From Pseudoflavitalea rhizosphaerae (GTDB lineage Bacteria > Bacteroidota > Bacteroidia > Chitinophagales > Chitinophagaceae), in contig NZ_RCSU01000007.1 in NCBI RefSeq assembly GCF_003991355.1, positions 1-64,000 of the forward strand: 64,000 nt of DNA, written 5' to 3'. Under the pieces are notes generated by a model. That model ran no database searches. It saw only the letters and a list, made by a program, of their open reading frames with translations, and had not been told where the DNA came from. Below, piece after piece: positions 26,982 through 35,821 of the stretch (its first letter is position 1; each line of letters starts with the position of its first letter). The position numbers were made by a program, and so were the translations under genes.

Positions 26982-27530
26982 GTGGAAAAGAACCTGAAAC
27001 AGATCAGCAAATTCATGAGCCTGGTGCTCCGGCATAAACCGGAAACAATTGATCTGCACCTTGACGAGCAGGGGTGGGCCGCAGTAGATGAGCTGATCGA
27101 AAAAATGAATGCAACAGGCGCGGCAGTGGATAAGGAAATGATCCGCCAGATTGTGGACACCAACGATAAAAAACGATTCGCTTTCAATGAGGACCAATCC
27201 AGGATTCGCGCCAGCCAGGGACATAGCATCGATGTGGACCTCAGTTTGGAACCAGTGACGCCCCCGGATATTTTGTATCATGGTACAGCTGCCAGGTTCG
27301 TCGAATCCATTCTCCAGGACGGGTTGTTGAAGCAAAACCGCCAGCATGTGCACCTTACCGCATTGAAAGAAACCGCCATTGCTGTTGGCGGTAGACATGG
27401 GAAGCCCGTAGTACTTGAAGTGAACGCGGGGGAAATGGCGAAAGCCGGGTTCGAATTTTATCTTTCGGCCAACAATGTCTGGCTGGTCGAAATCGTACTC
27501 CCTGAGTACATTTCAATTCCGGGGCAATAA
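26982..27530 (+). CDS. kptA: RNA 2'-phosphotransferase (KptA/Tpt1 family)
   Basis: Transfers a 2'-phosphate from RNA to NAD, giving ADP-ribose cyclic phosphate and free nicotinamide. It has 182 residues. The N-terminal winged-helix part has SKFMSLVLRHKPETIDLHLD and GWAAVDELIEKM; the catalytic part has DILYHGTAARFVESILQDGL, RQHVHLT and GKPVVLEVNA. A GTG at 26982 is the only start that keeps the N-terminal motif; the ATG at 26968 is in another frame. Placement after NAMPT makes metabolic sense because the released nicotinamide is the NAMPT substrate. The RNA targets in bacteria are unknown. Confidence 0.92.
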   Translation: MEKNLKQISKFMSLVLRHKPETIDLHLDEQGWAAVDELIEKMNATGAAVDKEMIRQIVDTNDKKRFAFNEDQSRIRASQGHSIDVDLSLEPVTPPDILYHGTAARFVESILQDGLLKQNRQHVHLTALKETAIAVGGRHGKPVVLEVNAGEMAKAGFEFYLSANNVWLVEIVLPEYISIPGQ

Positions 27531-27547
27531 TCAAATAAAAGATTTTT

Positions 27548-27581
27548 AAACTGGCAGTAATAAACCACTGCCGGTTTTTTT
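27548..27581 (+). terminator. Rho-independent terminator after kptA
   Basis: Arms at 27548-27558 (AAACTGGCAGT) and 27567-27577 with one wobble pair, an 8-nt loop, and a run of seven T. It closes the nadM-nadV-kptA operon. Confidence 0.85.
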
Positions 27582-27649
27582 GGTCTATGTTCCTGCAATA
27601 TTTTTTTCTCAAATAAGTTTTTGAGATATCTGACTCATAAATACTTACT

Positions 27650-28747
27650 ATGGCTTTTCGCTTATTTTCCTTTTTGCTGGCAATAGGTATTGGAGTGGTG
27701 GCTTATTCCCAGGAGCCTATCTCCAATCCTGAAAAACTGAACAGCTGGATCGATGAACATGCGCAGTCAATGGGTGGCCGCGCTATCCTGGTGATCTATA
27801 AAGATGGCAAACTCATTTACAATTATTCCGCTAATGAAATGACGCGCCGGCAAAAAATGGCCGGCAAATGGATCTCCCGGAAAACAGGAACAACCGCCAA
27901 CACCAGTGATTATACTCTGCAATCAAAAACCATGATCGCAAGTTGCAGCAAATGGCTGAGCGCCGCGTTGGTGATGACGTTCATAGATGAGGGCAAACTA
28001 TCGCTCAATGATTCAGTCGGGAAATTCCTGCCTGTACTCAGCAATAATGGAAAGGGACAGATAACCATTCAGCATTGTCTTTCTCATCTCACCGGCATCA
28101 AAGAGCCGCCATTACAGGAAAGTCTCAAAGCCATGAAAAAATTCAAAACCATGGATGAGTCAATTGAATGGCTCGCAAAGATGCCAATGGAAGGAAAGCC
28201 CGGAACTGTTTTTCACTATAGTAATGCAGGGCTGCAGATTGCAGGCGCAGTATTGGAAAAAATATCAGGTAAAAATTTTGAAACCCTGTTTGCTGAAAGG
28301 ATCGCGAAGCCTTTGCGCATGAACAATACGGATTTTGGCGAAGGGCCTGTAGCATTACCGGCCGGCGGCGCCAGTTCCACACCGCAGGACTACCTTAATT
28401 TCCTTTCCATGATCCTTAACAAAGGATCGTTTGAAGGACAAAGAATTCTTTCCGAAAAAAGCATCCGCGAAATGCAGGTCAATCGCATACAGAACGGCGT
28501 TCGCGTTGCATATGCACCGGCAGAAGCAGGTAGTTTTGGTTATGGATCCGGTGAATGGGTAATGGAGGAAGATACTATGAAGGGATTCTCCAAAACCGTT
28601 ACCAGTCCGGGCTTATTCGGCAGTTTTCCATGGGTTGACAACCAGAAGAAGTATTGCGCATTTCTCATGACTTTCTATCTGAAGAATGAGGGCAGGAATC
28701 AGCGATACAAGGAACTCAAGGCGCTGGTGGATACCAGTATCCGTTAG
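27650..28747 (+). CDS. Serine hydrolase of the beta-lactamase/penicillin-binding class C type
   Basis: A 365-residue exported protein with a signal peptide (ending VVAYSQ). The beta-lactamase fold motifs are SxxK in IASCSKWLSAALVM (about 101-104), YxN in FHYSNAGLQIAGAVLE (about 188), and a late SPGLFGSFPWVD segment in place of the KTG box. The family covers class C beta-lactamases, DD-peptidases and esterases; without a clear KTG box a resistance role should not be assumed. It stands alone between the NAD operon terminator and speD. Confidence 0.85.
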   Translation: MAFRLFSFLLAIGIGVVAYSQEPISNPEKLNSWIDEHAQSMGGRAILVIYKDGKLIYNYSANEMTRRQKMAGKWISRKTGTTANTSDYTLQSKTMIASCSKWLSAALVMTFIDEGKLSLNDSVGKFLPVLSNNGKGQITIQHCLSHLTGIKEPPLQESLKAMKKFKTMDESIEWLAKMPMEGKPGTVFHYSNAGLQIAGAVLEKISGKNFETLFAERIAKPLRMNNTDFGEGPVALPAGGASSTPQDYLNFLSMILNKGSFEGQRILSEKSIREMQVNRIQNGVRVAYAPAEAGSFGYGSGEWVMEEDTMKGFSKTVTSPGLFGSFPWVDNQKKYCAFLMTFYLKNEGRNQRYKELKALVDTSIR

Positions 28748-28801
28748 TTCCTGCTTTTCAGTTCGGAAAAAATTGTATTTTGCCTGGAGACATAACTGAG
28801 T

Positions 28802-29155
28802 ATGAGCTATCAACCGGGCAAACATCTGATTGCCACCTTATCAACAGATGAACCAATACTGATCAATAACTATGCTTCCTTCCGCATCCTGGTGGACGCT
28901 TTGATCCAACAATACCAGTTGCAGAAACTGGGTGAAGTATATCATGATTTTTCGCCTGCAGGCTTCACAGCCGTGATCTGCCTCAGCGAAAGTCATCTTT
29001 CCATTCATACCTGGCCCGAATACGGCCTCATCAATCTCGATATTTACCTCAGCAATTTCAAAAGGAATAATGAAGATGCAGTGATGGGAATCTATCAGAC
29101 ACTGGAGAAACACTTTGCCGCAAAAGTCCTTCAACAACAAATCATCACAAGGTAA
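28802..29155 (+). CDS. speD: S-adenosylmethionine decarboxylase proenzyme
   Basis: Makes decarboxylated SAM, the aminopropyl donor for spermidine. It has 117 residues, typical of the short bacterial type. The self-cleavage site is Glu63-Ser64 in LSESHLSIHTWPEYG, which yields the pyruvoyl group; His69 is the conserved histidine. The usual second-site cysteine is at 60 (AVIC), so the placement differs slightly from better-known enzymes. The stop codon overlaps the ATG of the DUF4178 gene by one base, so the two are translationally coupled. It is the first gene of a seven-gene polyamine cassette. Confidence 0.92.
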   Translation: MSYQPGKHLIATLSTDEPILINNYASFRILVDALIQQYQLQKLGEVYHDFSPAGFTAVICLSESHLSIHTWPEYGLINLDIYLSNFKRNNEDAVMGIYQTLEKHFAAKVLQQQIITR

Positions 29156-31050
29156 TGAGTTCAATCCTCATCTGTCCGGCCTGCGACAAACCGGTAACCC
29201 TCTCAACGTACGACCATGCATACACGGTTTGTGTTTGCAGGAATGTGCTGCGCTACAATGGTAAGATCCAGCTCGCCAACCTGATGGCCATTACCCAGTT
29301 CCCTGAGATCATTCAGCCCGGCACAACAGGAAAATGGAAAAATGAAAAATTCACGGTAAGCGGAAGGGTCCAGATACAGTTCCAGGAATCGTTCATGAAT
29401 TTCTGGGACCTGCGAACTGATAAGAGTGATGGCTACCTGCTCATGGAAGGCTACGGCCTTTATGCCATTCTTAGCAAGGGACCTGATAACTTCGGCCGCG
29501 ATCATAGAAATAAGTACAAATCACTGGAAGTTGGCAAGCACCTGAAATGGGAGAAAAACGATTACCTGCTGGAAGAAAACATTCAAATAATGAACGTCAA
29601 CTTCGAGGGGGAGATAAAGTTATCTCCTATTGTTGTCAAAGGTTCAGTATTCAACTTCTCTTCTCCGGCCGGGATCAACCATATGGTGATAGAATGGACC
29701 CGGGATAAACCGGAAACTTATATTCTCACTGCTACCGGATTTGATGAACTGGAACTCGATAATCTCAGGGACCCAAAGCCATCCACCAAACAATTCTTTT
29801 GCCAGGTCTGCAATACAGAACTCCCTGTTACACTTTTCCCATATGTGAACAGCGTTGTATGTAAATCATGTTATGTGCAGCATAGCTGGAAACAGGCACA
29901 TGGATTTGTAAAAAGAAAAGGGATCGAATACAGATTGAGCCCTACGATCCCTCTGGGCGCTAAGGGAGAGATCAAAGGCATTCCATACAGCGTAACCGGT
30001 TATGCGGAAAAAGAGGAAACAAATTCACCGGGTACTTTCTGGCGTGAATTCACGCTGCACAATCCCCAATACGGCTTTGCTTATCTCAGTGAATACAATG
30101 GACATTGGATCTATCTAAAACAGGAGCTGGATGCGCCTGTACTCCTGGATGCGCGCTCTGAAAGTTTTGAACTGAAGAACGAAAGTTTTGTCAAATACAA
30201 TTCCTATTGGGCAAAAGTCAGAGCTGCCGAAGGAGAATTTCCCTACGATATTTTCAACGATGGCTCCAATTATATCAAAGAATACATCTCTCCTCCCGAA
30301 ATGTGGGGCCGGGAACTGGAAGGAGGAAAATCCATCTCCTGGTTTTACGGGCAGCATATAAATCATCAGGAAGTGCAAAGCGCATTTGCATTGAAAGAGA
30401 TGCCCGCCAAATCTGGAATTGGCGCGGTGCAGCCTACAGGATATATGAGCCAGTACAAATTGCTCTTCACCTGGTTATTGGGCGTTGGCCTTTTACTGCT
30501 GATTCATGGTATCATCATGCTTGGCAGGCAGGACCGGGTACTGTTGAGAACGGACCATTTTTATATGGATACTGCCACCCGGCAGAACATTATCTCGCCA
30601 AAGTTCGAACTGGATAAAAACCTTAGCAATATCGAAATCGATATCAATGCTCCTGTTGCCAATAGCTGGTTTGAGCTGGAAGCAACACTGGTAAATACTG
30701 TAACCGGCTCAGAATACTCGCAGGAAAAAGGAGTGGAATATTATTCGGGTTACTCTGATGGCGAAAGCTGGAAAGAAGGAAGCACCAATGCACAGATCTG
30801 GTTCAATGCTGTGCCCAAAGGCTCTTACTTGTTGCAATTGCGTGGTATCCGGCCCTCCACACCAGATGCCGTGAACTATTTTTCAGTAGAAGTAAGATAC
30901 GATGTGCCCAGCCACAGGAGTTTCTGGTGGATCACATTTTTCTGGAGCCTGTTTGTATTGATTGTAGCCATCATTCAGAAAAATATAGAAGCACGCAGAT
31001 GGGATCCCGCAACCTTTGTTGCCAACAACGGAAAATCATTACGGAAATGA
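29155..31050 (+). CDS. DUF4178 membrane protein with two zinc-ribbon-like motifs
   Basis: A 631-residue protein of unknown function. It has two repeated units, each with a Cys motif followed by a beta-rich DUF4178 domain. The first motif is CPACDKPV with a later CVC (residues 6-28); the second is CQVCNTELP with CKSC (about 218-240). Membrane helices lie near 440-458 (LLFTWLLGVGLLLLIHGIIM) and 590-607 (FWWITFFWSLFVLIVAII), with a beta domain between them. DUF4178 genes often sit beside speD, speE and DUF350 genes, as here. It overlaps speD by one base, and the next gene starts within its stop codon. Confidence 0.85.
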   Translation: MSSILICPACDKPVTLSTYDHAYTVCVCRNVLRYNGKIQLANLMAITQFPEIIQPGTTGKWKNEKFTVSGRVQIQFQESFMNFWDLRTDKSDGYLLMEGYGLYAILSKGPDNFGRDHRNKYKSLEVGKHLKWEKNDYLLEENIQIMNVNFEGEIKLSPIVVKGSVFNFSSPAGINHMVIEWTRDKPETYILTATGFDELELDNLRDPKPSTKQFFCQVCNTELPVTLFPYVNSVVCKSCYVQHSWKQAHGFVKRKGIEYRLSPTIPLGAKGEIKGIPYSVTGYAEKEETNSPGTFWREFTLHNPQYGFAYLSEYNGHWIYLKQELDAPVLLDARSESFELKNESFVKYNSYWAKVRAAEGEFPYDIFNDGSNYIKEYISPPEMWGRELEGGKSISWFYGQHINHQEVQSAFALKEMPAKSGIGAVQPTGYMSQYKLLFTWLLGVGLLLLIHGIIMLGRQDRVLLRTDHFYMDTATRQNIISPKFELDKNLSNIEIDINAPVANSWFELEATLVNTVTGSEYSQEKGVEYYSGYSDGESWKEGSTNAQIWFNAVPKGSYLLQLRGIRPSTPDAVNYFSVEVRYDVPSHRSFWWITFFWSLFVLIVAIIQKNIEARRWDPATFVANNGKSLRK

Positions 31051-31223
31051 ACCTTAATTTTTTCAATAATAGTTCACCCCTGTTTCAGTTCAGGTGGTTC
31101 ATCATAGCGATACTGATCGCTGTCGGCACCCTGATCTATTTTGATGTGACCGGCAGAAGGATATTTGCGCCTTCCTCCGGATCACAACAATGGAGCAGCA
31201 GTGGACCTGGTTATCATAAATAA
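31047..31223 (+). CDS. Small membrane protein of the polyamine cassette
   Basis: A 58-residue ORF with one membrane helix (WFIIAILIAVGTLIYFDV, about 17-34) and a Ser/Gly-rich tail (SSGSQQWSSSGPGYHK). The ATG overlaps the TGA of the DUF4178 gene (ATGA), which supports coupled translation and a real gene. A longer frame upstream is only a shadow of DUF4178. No family was recognised. Confidence 0.65.
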   Translation: MNLNFFNNSSPLFQFRWFIIAILIAVGTLIYFDVTGRRIFAPSSGSQQWSSSGPGYHK

Positions 31224-31241
31224 CTCAAAAAACAATTAAAT

Positions 31242-31445
31242 ATGACACAGGCACTGATCAATTCAGTTGTGTATTCTTTCGTAGGCATCGGCATATTGGT
31301 GGTGGCTTTTATCCTGGCGGAGATCGTTACTCCCAAACATAACCTGCGAAAAGAAATCCTTGAAAACAAAAACGTGGCCCTGGCGGTACTGGCTGGCTTT
31401 TTCATGCTGGCTGTGGCCATTATAGTGGCTTCGGCTATTCATTAA
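31242..31445 (+). CDS. DUF350 membrane protein
   Basis: A 67-residue protein with two membrane helices (SFVGIGILVVAFILAEIV and LAVLAGFFMLAVAIIVASAI) joined by a short charged loop, TPKHNLRKEILENKN. It matches one repeat of the DUF350 (YjfL) family. DUF350 proteins are found with polyamine enzymes and ATP-grasp amide ligases; the function is unknown. It lies 18 bp after the small membrane protein and 8 bp before speE. Confidence 0.85.
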   Translation: MTQALINSVVYSFVGIGILVVAFILAEIVTPKHNLRKEILENKNVALAVLAGFFMLAVAIIVASAIH

Positions 31446-31453
31446 TGTGACTT

Positions 31454-32977
31454 ATGCGAACAAAAGAATCCGGGGCTCAATGGCTCTTGCTGCTGGCTGT
31501 ATTTGTGATTGCAACCTGCGGGCTCATTTATGAACTGGTGGCCGGAACACTTGCCAGCTACCTGCTGGGGGACAGTGTTACGCAATTCAGCACCATCATT
31601 GGGGTGTATCTTTTTTCGATGGGCATCGGCTCTTTTCTCAGCCGCTATTTCAATGAAGAACTTCTCAGGTGGTTCATCAGGATCGAATTACTGGTTGGAC
31701 TGGTAGGCGGATTCAGCGCCGCAATCCTTTTCATCGCTTTCCCGATGGCTGCTGGCTTCCGGATCATCCTTTATGGACTGGTGACCATCACTGGTATATT
31801 TGTTGGACTTGAGATCCCGCTTCTCATGCGCATTCTGCAACACCGCGTGGAATTCAAGGACCTGGTGAGCCGCGTTTTCACTTTCGATTACATTGGCGCA
31901 TTACTGGCCTCTCTGGTATTTCCCTTATTGTTGGTGCCACATCTCGGTTTGATAAGGACTGCACTCTTCTTTGGCATCCTCAATATTGCCGTAGGCTGGT
32001 ACCTTGCGCACAGGTTCAGTGCGGAGCTTAGAAAACCTGCTGCCCTCAAATCAGCTGCTATACTGGCTTTGCTCCTGGAAGTGGTAGCCTTCGTGATGGC
32101 AGATAAGATCATGGCCTACAGTGAAACGATCACGTACAACGACAATGTGGTATACGCCACTTCCTCATCTTACCAACGCATTGTTCTCACCCGAAATAAA
32201 AGAGAGCTCCGCCTCTTTCTCAATGGCAACCTGCAATTCAGTTCTGCTGATGAATACAGGTATCACGAAGCGCTGGTACACCCGGCCATGACCTCCGTAA
32301 AAGATCCCCAAAAAGTACTGGTACTGGGTGGGGGCGATGGACTGGCAGTAAGAGAGATATTGAAATACCCTTCCGTTAAATCCATTACCCTTGTTGACCT
32401 GGATAAGGAAATGACAAAGCTTTTCAGGGAACAACCCATGCTCACTAACCTGAATGCTCATGCGCTTACCAATTCTAAAGTGAAAGTTCATAATGCCGAT
32501 GCTTTTATATGGCTTCGGGATAACAAGGAAAAATTCGATGCTATCATTATCGACTTCCCTGACCCTTCTAATTTTTCCATTGGAAAATTATACAGCACCA
32601 GTTTTTATAAACTGGTTCAACAGGCCATCAGTGAACATGGCGCAATCGTGATCCAAAGCACTTCTCCGTTTGTTGCGCCTAAAAGCTTCTGGTGTATCGA
32701 TCAAACACTCAAATCAGTTGGCTTTCACACTAAGCCTTATCATAATTATGTACCCAGCTTCGGAGAATGGGGATATGTTCTTGCCACGCCACAACCTGTG
32801 CTGGCAGCAGCTTCTGCATTTCCGGACGGGCTCCGTTTCCTGAACGCCAATACGGTGGAACAGTTGTTCATTTTTCCACAAGACATGCTGGTACAGCAAC
32901 CACTGGAAGTGAACAAGCTGAACAACCAGGCCCTGGTTCATTATTTTGAAGAGGAATGGAGTAAATACACAGATTAA
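31454..32977 (+). CDS. speE: Membrane-anchored polyamine aminopropyltransferase (spermidine synthase)
   Basis: Transfers an aminopropyl group from decarboxylated SAM to a polyamine. It has 507 residues: about seven membrane helices in the first 215, then a spermidine-synthase domain. That domain has YQRIVLTRNKRELRLFLNGN, DEYRYHEALVHPAM, the nucleotide motif VLGGGDGLAVRE (near 291), VDLDKEM and the DAIIIDFPDPS loop. The fusion with a membrane domain is common in DUF350-linked members and places the reaction at the membrane. Its stop overlaps the ATG of the next gene by one base. Confidence 0.93.
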   Translation: MRTKESGAQWLLLLAVFVIATCGLIYELVAGTLASYLLGDSVTQFSTIIGVYLFSMGIGSFLSRYFNEELLRWFIRIELLVGLVGGFSAAILFIAFPMAAGFRIILYGLVTITGIFVGLEIPLLMRILQHRVEFKDLVSRVFTFDYIGALLASLVFPLLLVPHLGLIRTALFFGILNIAVGWYLAHRFSAELRKPAALKSAAILALLLEVVAFVMADKIMAYSETITYNDNVVYATSSSYQRIVLTRNKRELRLFLNGNLQFSSADEYRYHEALVHPAMTSVKDPQKVLVLGGGDGLAVREILKYPSVKSITLVDLDKEMTKLFREQPMLTNLNAHALTNSKVKVHNADAFIWLRDNKEKFDAIIIDFPDPSNFSIGKLYSTSFYKLVQQAISEHGAIVIQSTSPFVAPKSFWCIDQTLKSVGFHTKPYHNYVPSFGEWGYVLATPQPVLAAASAFPDGLRFLNANTVEQLFIFPQDMLVQQPLEVNKLNNQALVHYFEEEWSKYTD

Positions 32978-34578
32978 TGGACAGAAGAAAATTCATTCAG
33001 CATTCAATTACTATCGGCAGCATCAGCACACTGGCCGCTCACTGTGGTTCCACTTCTGCCATCAAAGGCGGCATCACCGGAGCCAATGCAAAAACCGGTC
33101 ATCTGCTGCGAGATAAAACCTTTACATCCCCGGCCACGGCGGAAAGCATGCCTGTGGTGATCATCGGTGCGGGCATCAGCGGGCTGAGCGCTGCCTGGCA
33201 TCTGCAAAAAAAAGGATTCAGCAATTTTGTTCTGCTGGACCTGGAAGATCATGCAGGCGGTAATGCAGCTCACGGAAGCAATGCTGTGTCGAATTTCCCG
33301 CTGGGCGCACATTATGTGCCCATTCCCAATATCAATCTCACTGAATATATTGCATTCCTGCAGGAAGCCGGCGTTGTGGAAGGTTTCGATTCAACAGGAT
33401 TGCCCATTTACAACGAATACCACCTTTGCCGAGAACCTGAAGAAAGACTTTATCTCAACGGAAGATGGCAGGAAGGATTGATCCCGAGCTTCGGGTTGAC
33501 TGAGACTGATCTCAAAGACATCAAATCCTTCCTGAACTATATGGATCATTTCCGTAATCAGGTAGATGAAGAAGGTAGAGAAGCATTCGCCATTCCCGTC
33601 AACCGGAGCAGTACGGATTCCCAATTCACGCGGCTCGACAAGATCACTATGAAGGATTTTCTTAAAGAGCTCGATCTCAATAGTGCTTATCTGCACTGGT
33701 ATGTGAACTACTGCACCAGAGATGATTTCGGAACTGCCTATGATGAATGCAGTGCCTGGGCAGGTGTTCATTATTTTGCCGGAAGAAAAGGGAAAGCAAA
33801 GAATGCGGATCATAGCGATGTACTCACCTGGCCTGAAGGAAATGGATTCCTGGTTGATCAGTTCATGAAAAAACTGGAAGGAAAGATCCTCACAGGTTCA
33901 ATGGTTACAACAGTAAAAGAAGAAAAGGAAAATATCCGGATTGAATATCTCGATGTAAAAAAGAACCAGCTCAAAGCATTCGATGCGAAGCAATGCATTA
34001 TCGCCATACCACAATTTATTGCTGCAAGGTTATTGAACGATAAAACAAGACTTGCTATGGTGAGTGCCAACCTGCAATATGCGCCCTGGATGGTGGCCAA
34101 CCTGGTGGTTGGTTCGCTTACAGAAAGAACAGGCATGGACCATAGCTGGGACAATGTACTTTATGAAAGTCGCGGGCTCGGCTATGTAGATGCCACCCAC
34201 CAGTTGTTGCAACAGGTGCATACTGAACGTAACCTCACTTACTACTGGCCGGTTACACATCTTCCTGCAAAAGAAGCGAGGCAGTGGCTACAGCAGCAAA
34301 CACATGAGCAATGGGTAGACATGATCTGCGATGACCTGCAGGTGGTGCATCCGGAAATCAGAACAGCTACCAAAGAAGTGAACATAACGCTCTGGGGACA
34401 TGCCATGGCACAACCCATACCCGGCTTGATCTTCGGGGAGCTGAGGAAAGAATTATCCGCCTCTGTTAATCAGCGCATTCATTTCGCGCATACTGATCTG
34501 GCGGGCATCAGCATATTTGAAGAAGGTTTTTACCAGGGGCTGGAAGCAGCAGAAAAAGTTTGGCAGCAATTATCTTAA
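32977..34578 (+). CDS. FAD-dependent oxidoreductase of the amine-oxidase type
   Basis: A 533-residue flavoprotein. The N-terminus MDRRKFIQHSITIGSISTLAAHC looks like a twin-arginine-like signal (RRKF) with a possible lipobox Cys at 23, so it may be exported folded with FAD. The dinucleotide motif VVIIGAGISGLSAAWHL is near 60-76, with LLDLEDHAGGNA after it. A C-terminal FAD-binding stretch is FAHTDLAGISIFEEGFYQGLEAAE. The fold is that of monoamine/polyamine oxidases and phytoene desaturases. Coupled translation with speE suggests a polyamine-derived amine as substrate; that is inference. Confidence 0.85.
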   Translation: MDRRKFIQHSITIGSISTLAAHCGSTSAIKGGITGANAKTGHLLRDKTFTSPATAESMPVVIIGAGISGLSAAWHLQKKGFSNFVLLDLEDHAGGNAAHGSNAVSNFPLGAHYVPIPNINLTEYIAFLQEAGVVEGFDSTGLPIYNEYHLCREPEERLYLNGRWQEGLIPSFGLTETDLKDIKSFLNYMDHFRNQVDEEGREAFAIPVNRSSTDSQFTRLDKITMKDFLKELDLNSAYLHWYVNYCTRDDFGTAYDECSAWAGVHYFAGRKGKAKNADHSDVLTWPEGNGFLVDQFMKKLEGKILTGSMVTTVKEEKENIRIEYLDVKKNQLKAFDAKQCIIAIPQFIAARLLNDKTRLAMVSANLQYAPWMVANLVVGSLTERTGMDHSWDNVLYESRGLGYVDATHQLLQQVHTERNLTYYWPVTHLPAKEARQWLQQQTHEQWVDMICDDLQVVHPEIRTATKEVNITLWGHAMAQPIPGLIFGELRKELSASVNQRIHFAHTDLAGISIFEEGFYQGLEAAEKVWQQLS

Positions 34579-34587
34579 AACATCATT

Positions 34588-35670
34588 ATGCAACAACAAC
34601 CGTGGATTGGGAAGCCAATGATCGATATTGTTTTCATTTTGTTGCCGCCTTTTGTAAGCCTGGCAATCATAGCCTTATTCCCACAGTTATTCCATCACCC
34701 TTTAAGTATGAGCGATGCCAGCTGGGTGATACTGGTACTGCTTATCGATGTGGCGCATGTATACAGCACGCTATACAGGACCTATTTTGATCCCAAAGCC
34801 ATGCAGCAACAGCGTGGCCTGATGCTGGCAATTCCCTTCATCGGTTTTATTGGAGGAGTACTGGCCTATTCTGTTAGTCCTGTTTTTTTCTGGCGACTAT
34901 TGGCGTATACTGCGGTGTTCCACTTCGTGCGGCAGCAATACGGTTTCATGCGTGTGTACAGCCGAAAGGAAAAAATGAATAGAGCGATGCAATGGATCGA
35001 TAAGGTCACAATCTACTATGCCACCATTTATCCTTTATTGTTTTGGCACCTGAAAGGACCGAGGAATTTCAACTGGTTTGTTGAGAATGATTTTCTGTAC
35101 TACCAATGGCCAGGGCTGCTGAACATCTTTACAGTATTATATTTTTTAGTGATCCTTATTTTTGTTGTGAAGGAATTGGTGAGCTGGGTGAAATGCAGGT
35201 ACATCAATATTCCCAAGCTGGCTGTGATAGCCGGAACTTTGCTGAGCTGGTACTTCGGGATCGTTTATTACAATGGGGATCTCGCTTTCACTTTGATGAA
35301 TGTAGTGGGCCATGGTATTCCTTATATGGCGCTGGTGTGGATCTACGGACAAAAGAGTTATACTGCTCCGGGAAAAGGCACCCGATTTCTAAAAGCCGTG
35401 TTCAGTAAATACGGGGTTCTTTTGTTTCTCGGTATTATTTTTCTGTTAGCATTCCTGGAAGAAGGCGTTTGGGACATAGCGGTTTGGAAAGAGCATGGTT
35501 CAATCTTCGGCACAGCGGGAATAGAACTACCCGCTTTCAACCAGGTTGTTCTGAGTTTCCTGGTCCCCTTACTGGCGCTTCCGCAGATCACGCATTATAT
35601 TTTGGATGGATTCATCTGGAAGATCAGGCATGATGAATTCAAATGGAATAGTGAAATAAAAACTCCATAA
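34588..35670 (+). CDS. Polytopic membrane protein of the polyamine cassette
   Basis: A 360-residue protein with about eight to nine predicted membrane helices and no recognised family. Conserved-looking histidines within or beside helices (HVYSTLYRTYFD, FHFVRQQYGFMRVYSRKE, VVGHGIPYMALVWIYG, ITHYILDGFIWKIRHDE) recall membrane di-iron or carotenoid-cleaving enzymes, but that is only a resemblance. It starts 9 bp after the flavoprotein gene and is the last gene of the cassette. The ATG at 34588 begins the first hydrophobic segment. Confidence 0.65.
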   Translation: MQQQPWIGKPMIDIVFILLPPFVSLAIIALFPQLFHHPLSMSDASWVILVLLIDVAHVYSTLYRTYFDPKAMQQQRGLMLAIPFIGFIGGVLAYSVSPVFFWRLLAYTAVFHFVRQQYGFMRVYSRKEKMNRAMQWIDKVTIYYATIYPLLFWHLKGPRNFNWFVENDFLYYQWPGLLNIFTVLYFLVILIFVVKELVSWVKCRYINIPKLAVIAGTLLSWYFGIVYYNGDLAFTLMNVVGHGIPYMALVWIYGQKSYTAPGKGTRFLKAVFSKYGVLLFLGIIFLLAFLEEGVWDIAVWKEHGSIFGTAGIELPAFNQVVLSFLVPLLALPQITHYILDGFIWKIRHDEFKWNSEIKTP

Positions 35671-35717
35671 ATCACAGCCTGTACATTTTCCCATTAATCA
35701 TTTCTCAATAATTGACC

Positions 35718-35813
35718 TTGAGCCTTAACCTGACTGAAGAACAGATCCTGAACCTGGTGCCTGATGTGGGTTCCGTGAAATCGGGAACGGAACTTGCCAG
35801 ACCCTCCATATAG
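35718..35813 (+). pseudogene. 5' remnant of a SWIM zinc-finger protein gene
   Basis: A 31-codon frame that reads LSLNLTEEQILNLVPDVGSV then KSGTELARPSI and stops at TAG. This matches, from memory, the start of Bacteroidota SWIM zinc-finger proteins (LTEEQILNLAPDxxSVKxGxxLA). The rest of the gene is missing; the sequence then continues in another frame as a VWA-protein tail. Confidence 0.5.
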
Positions 35814-35821
35814 GTGTGCAA

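Noticed and set aside
27650-28747. Antibiotic-resistance beta-lactamase
   Set aside because: SxxK and YxN are present but no clear KTG box; the family is mostly esterases and peptidases, so a general serine hydrolase call is safer.
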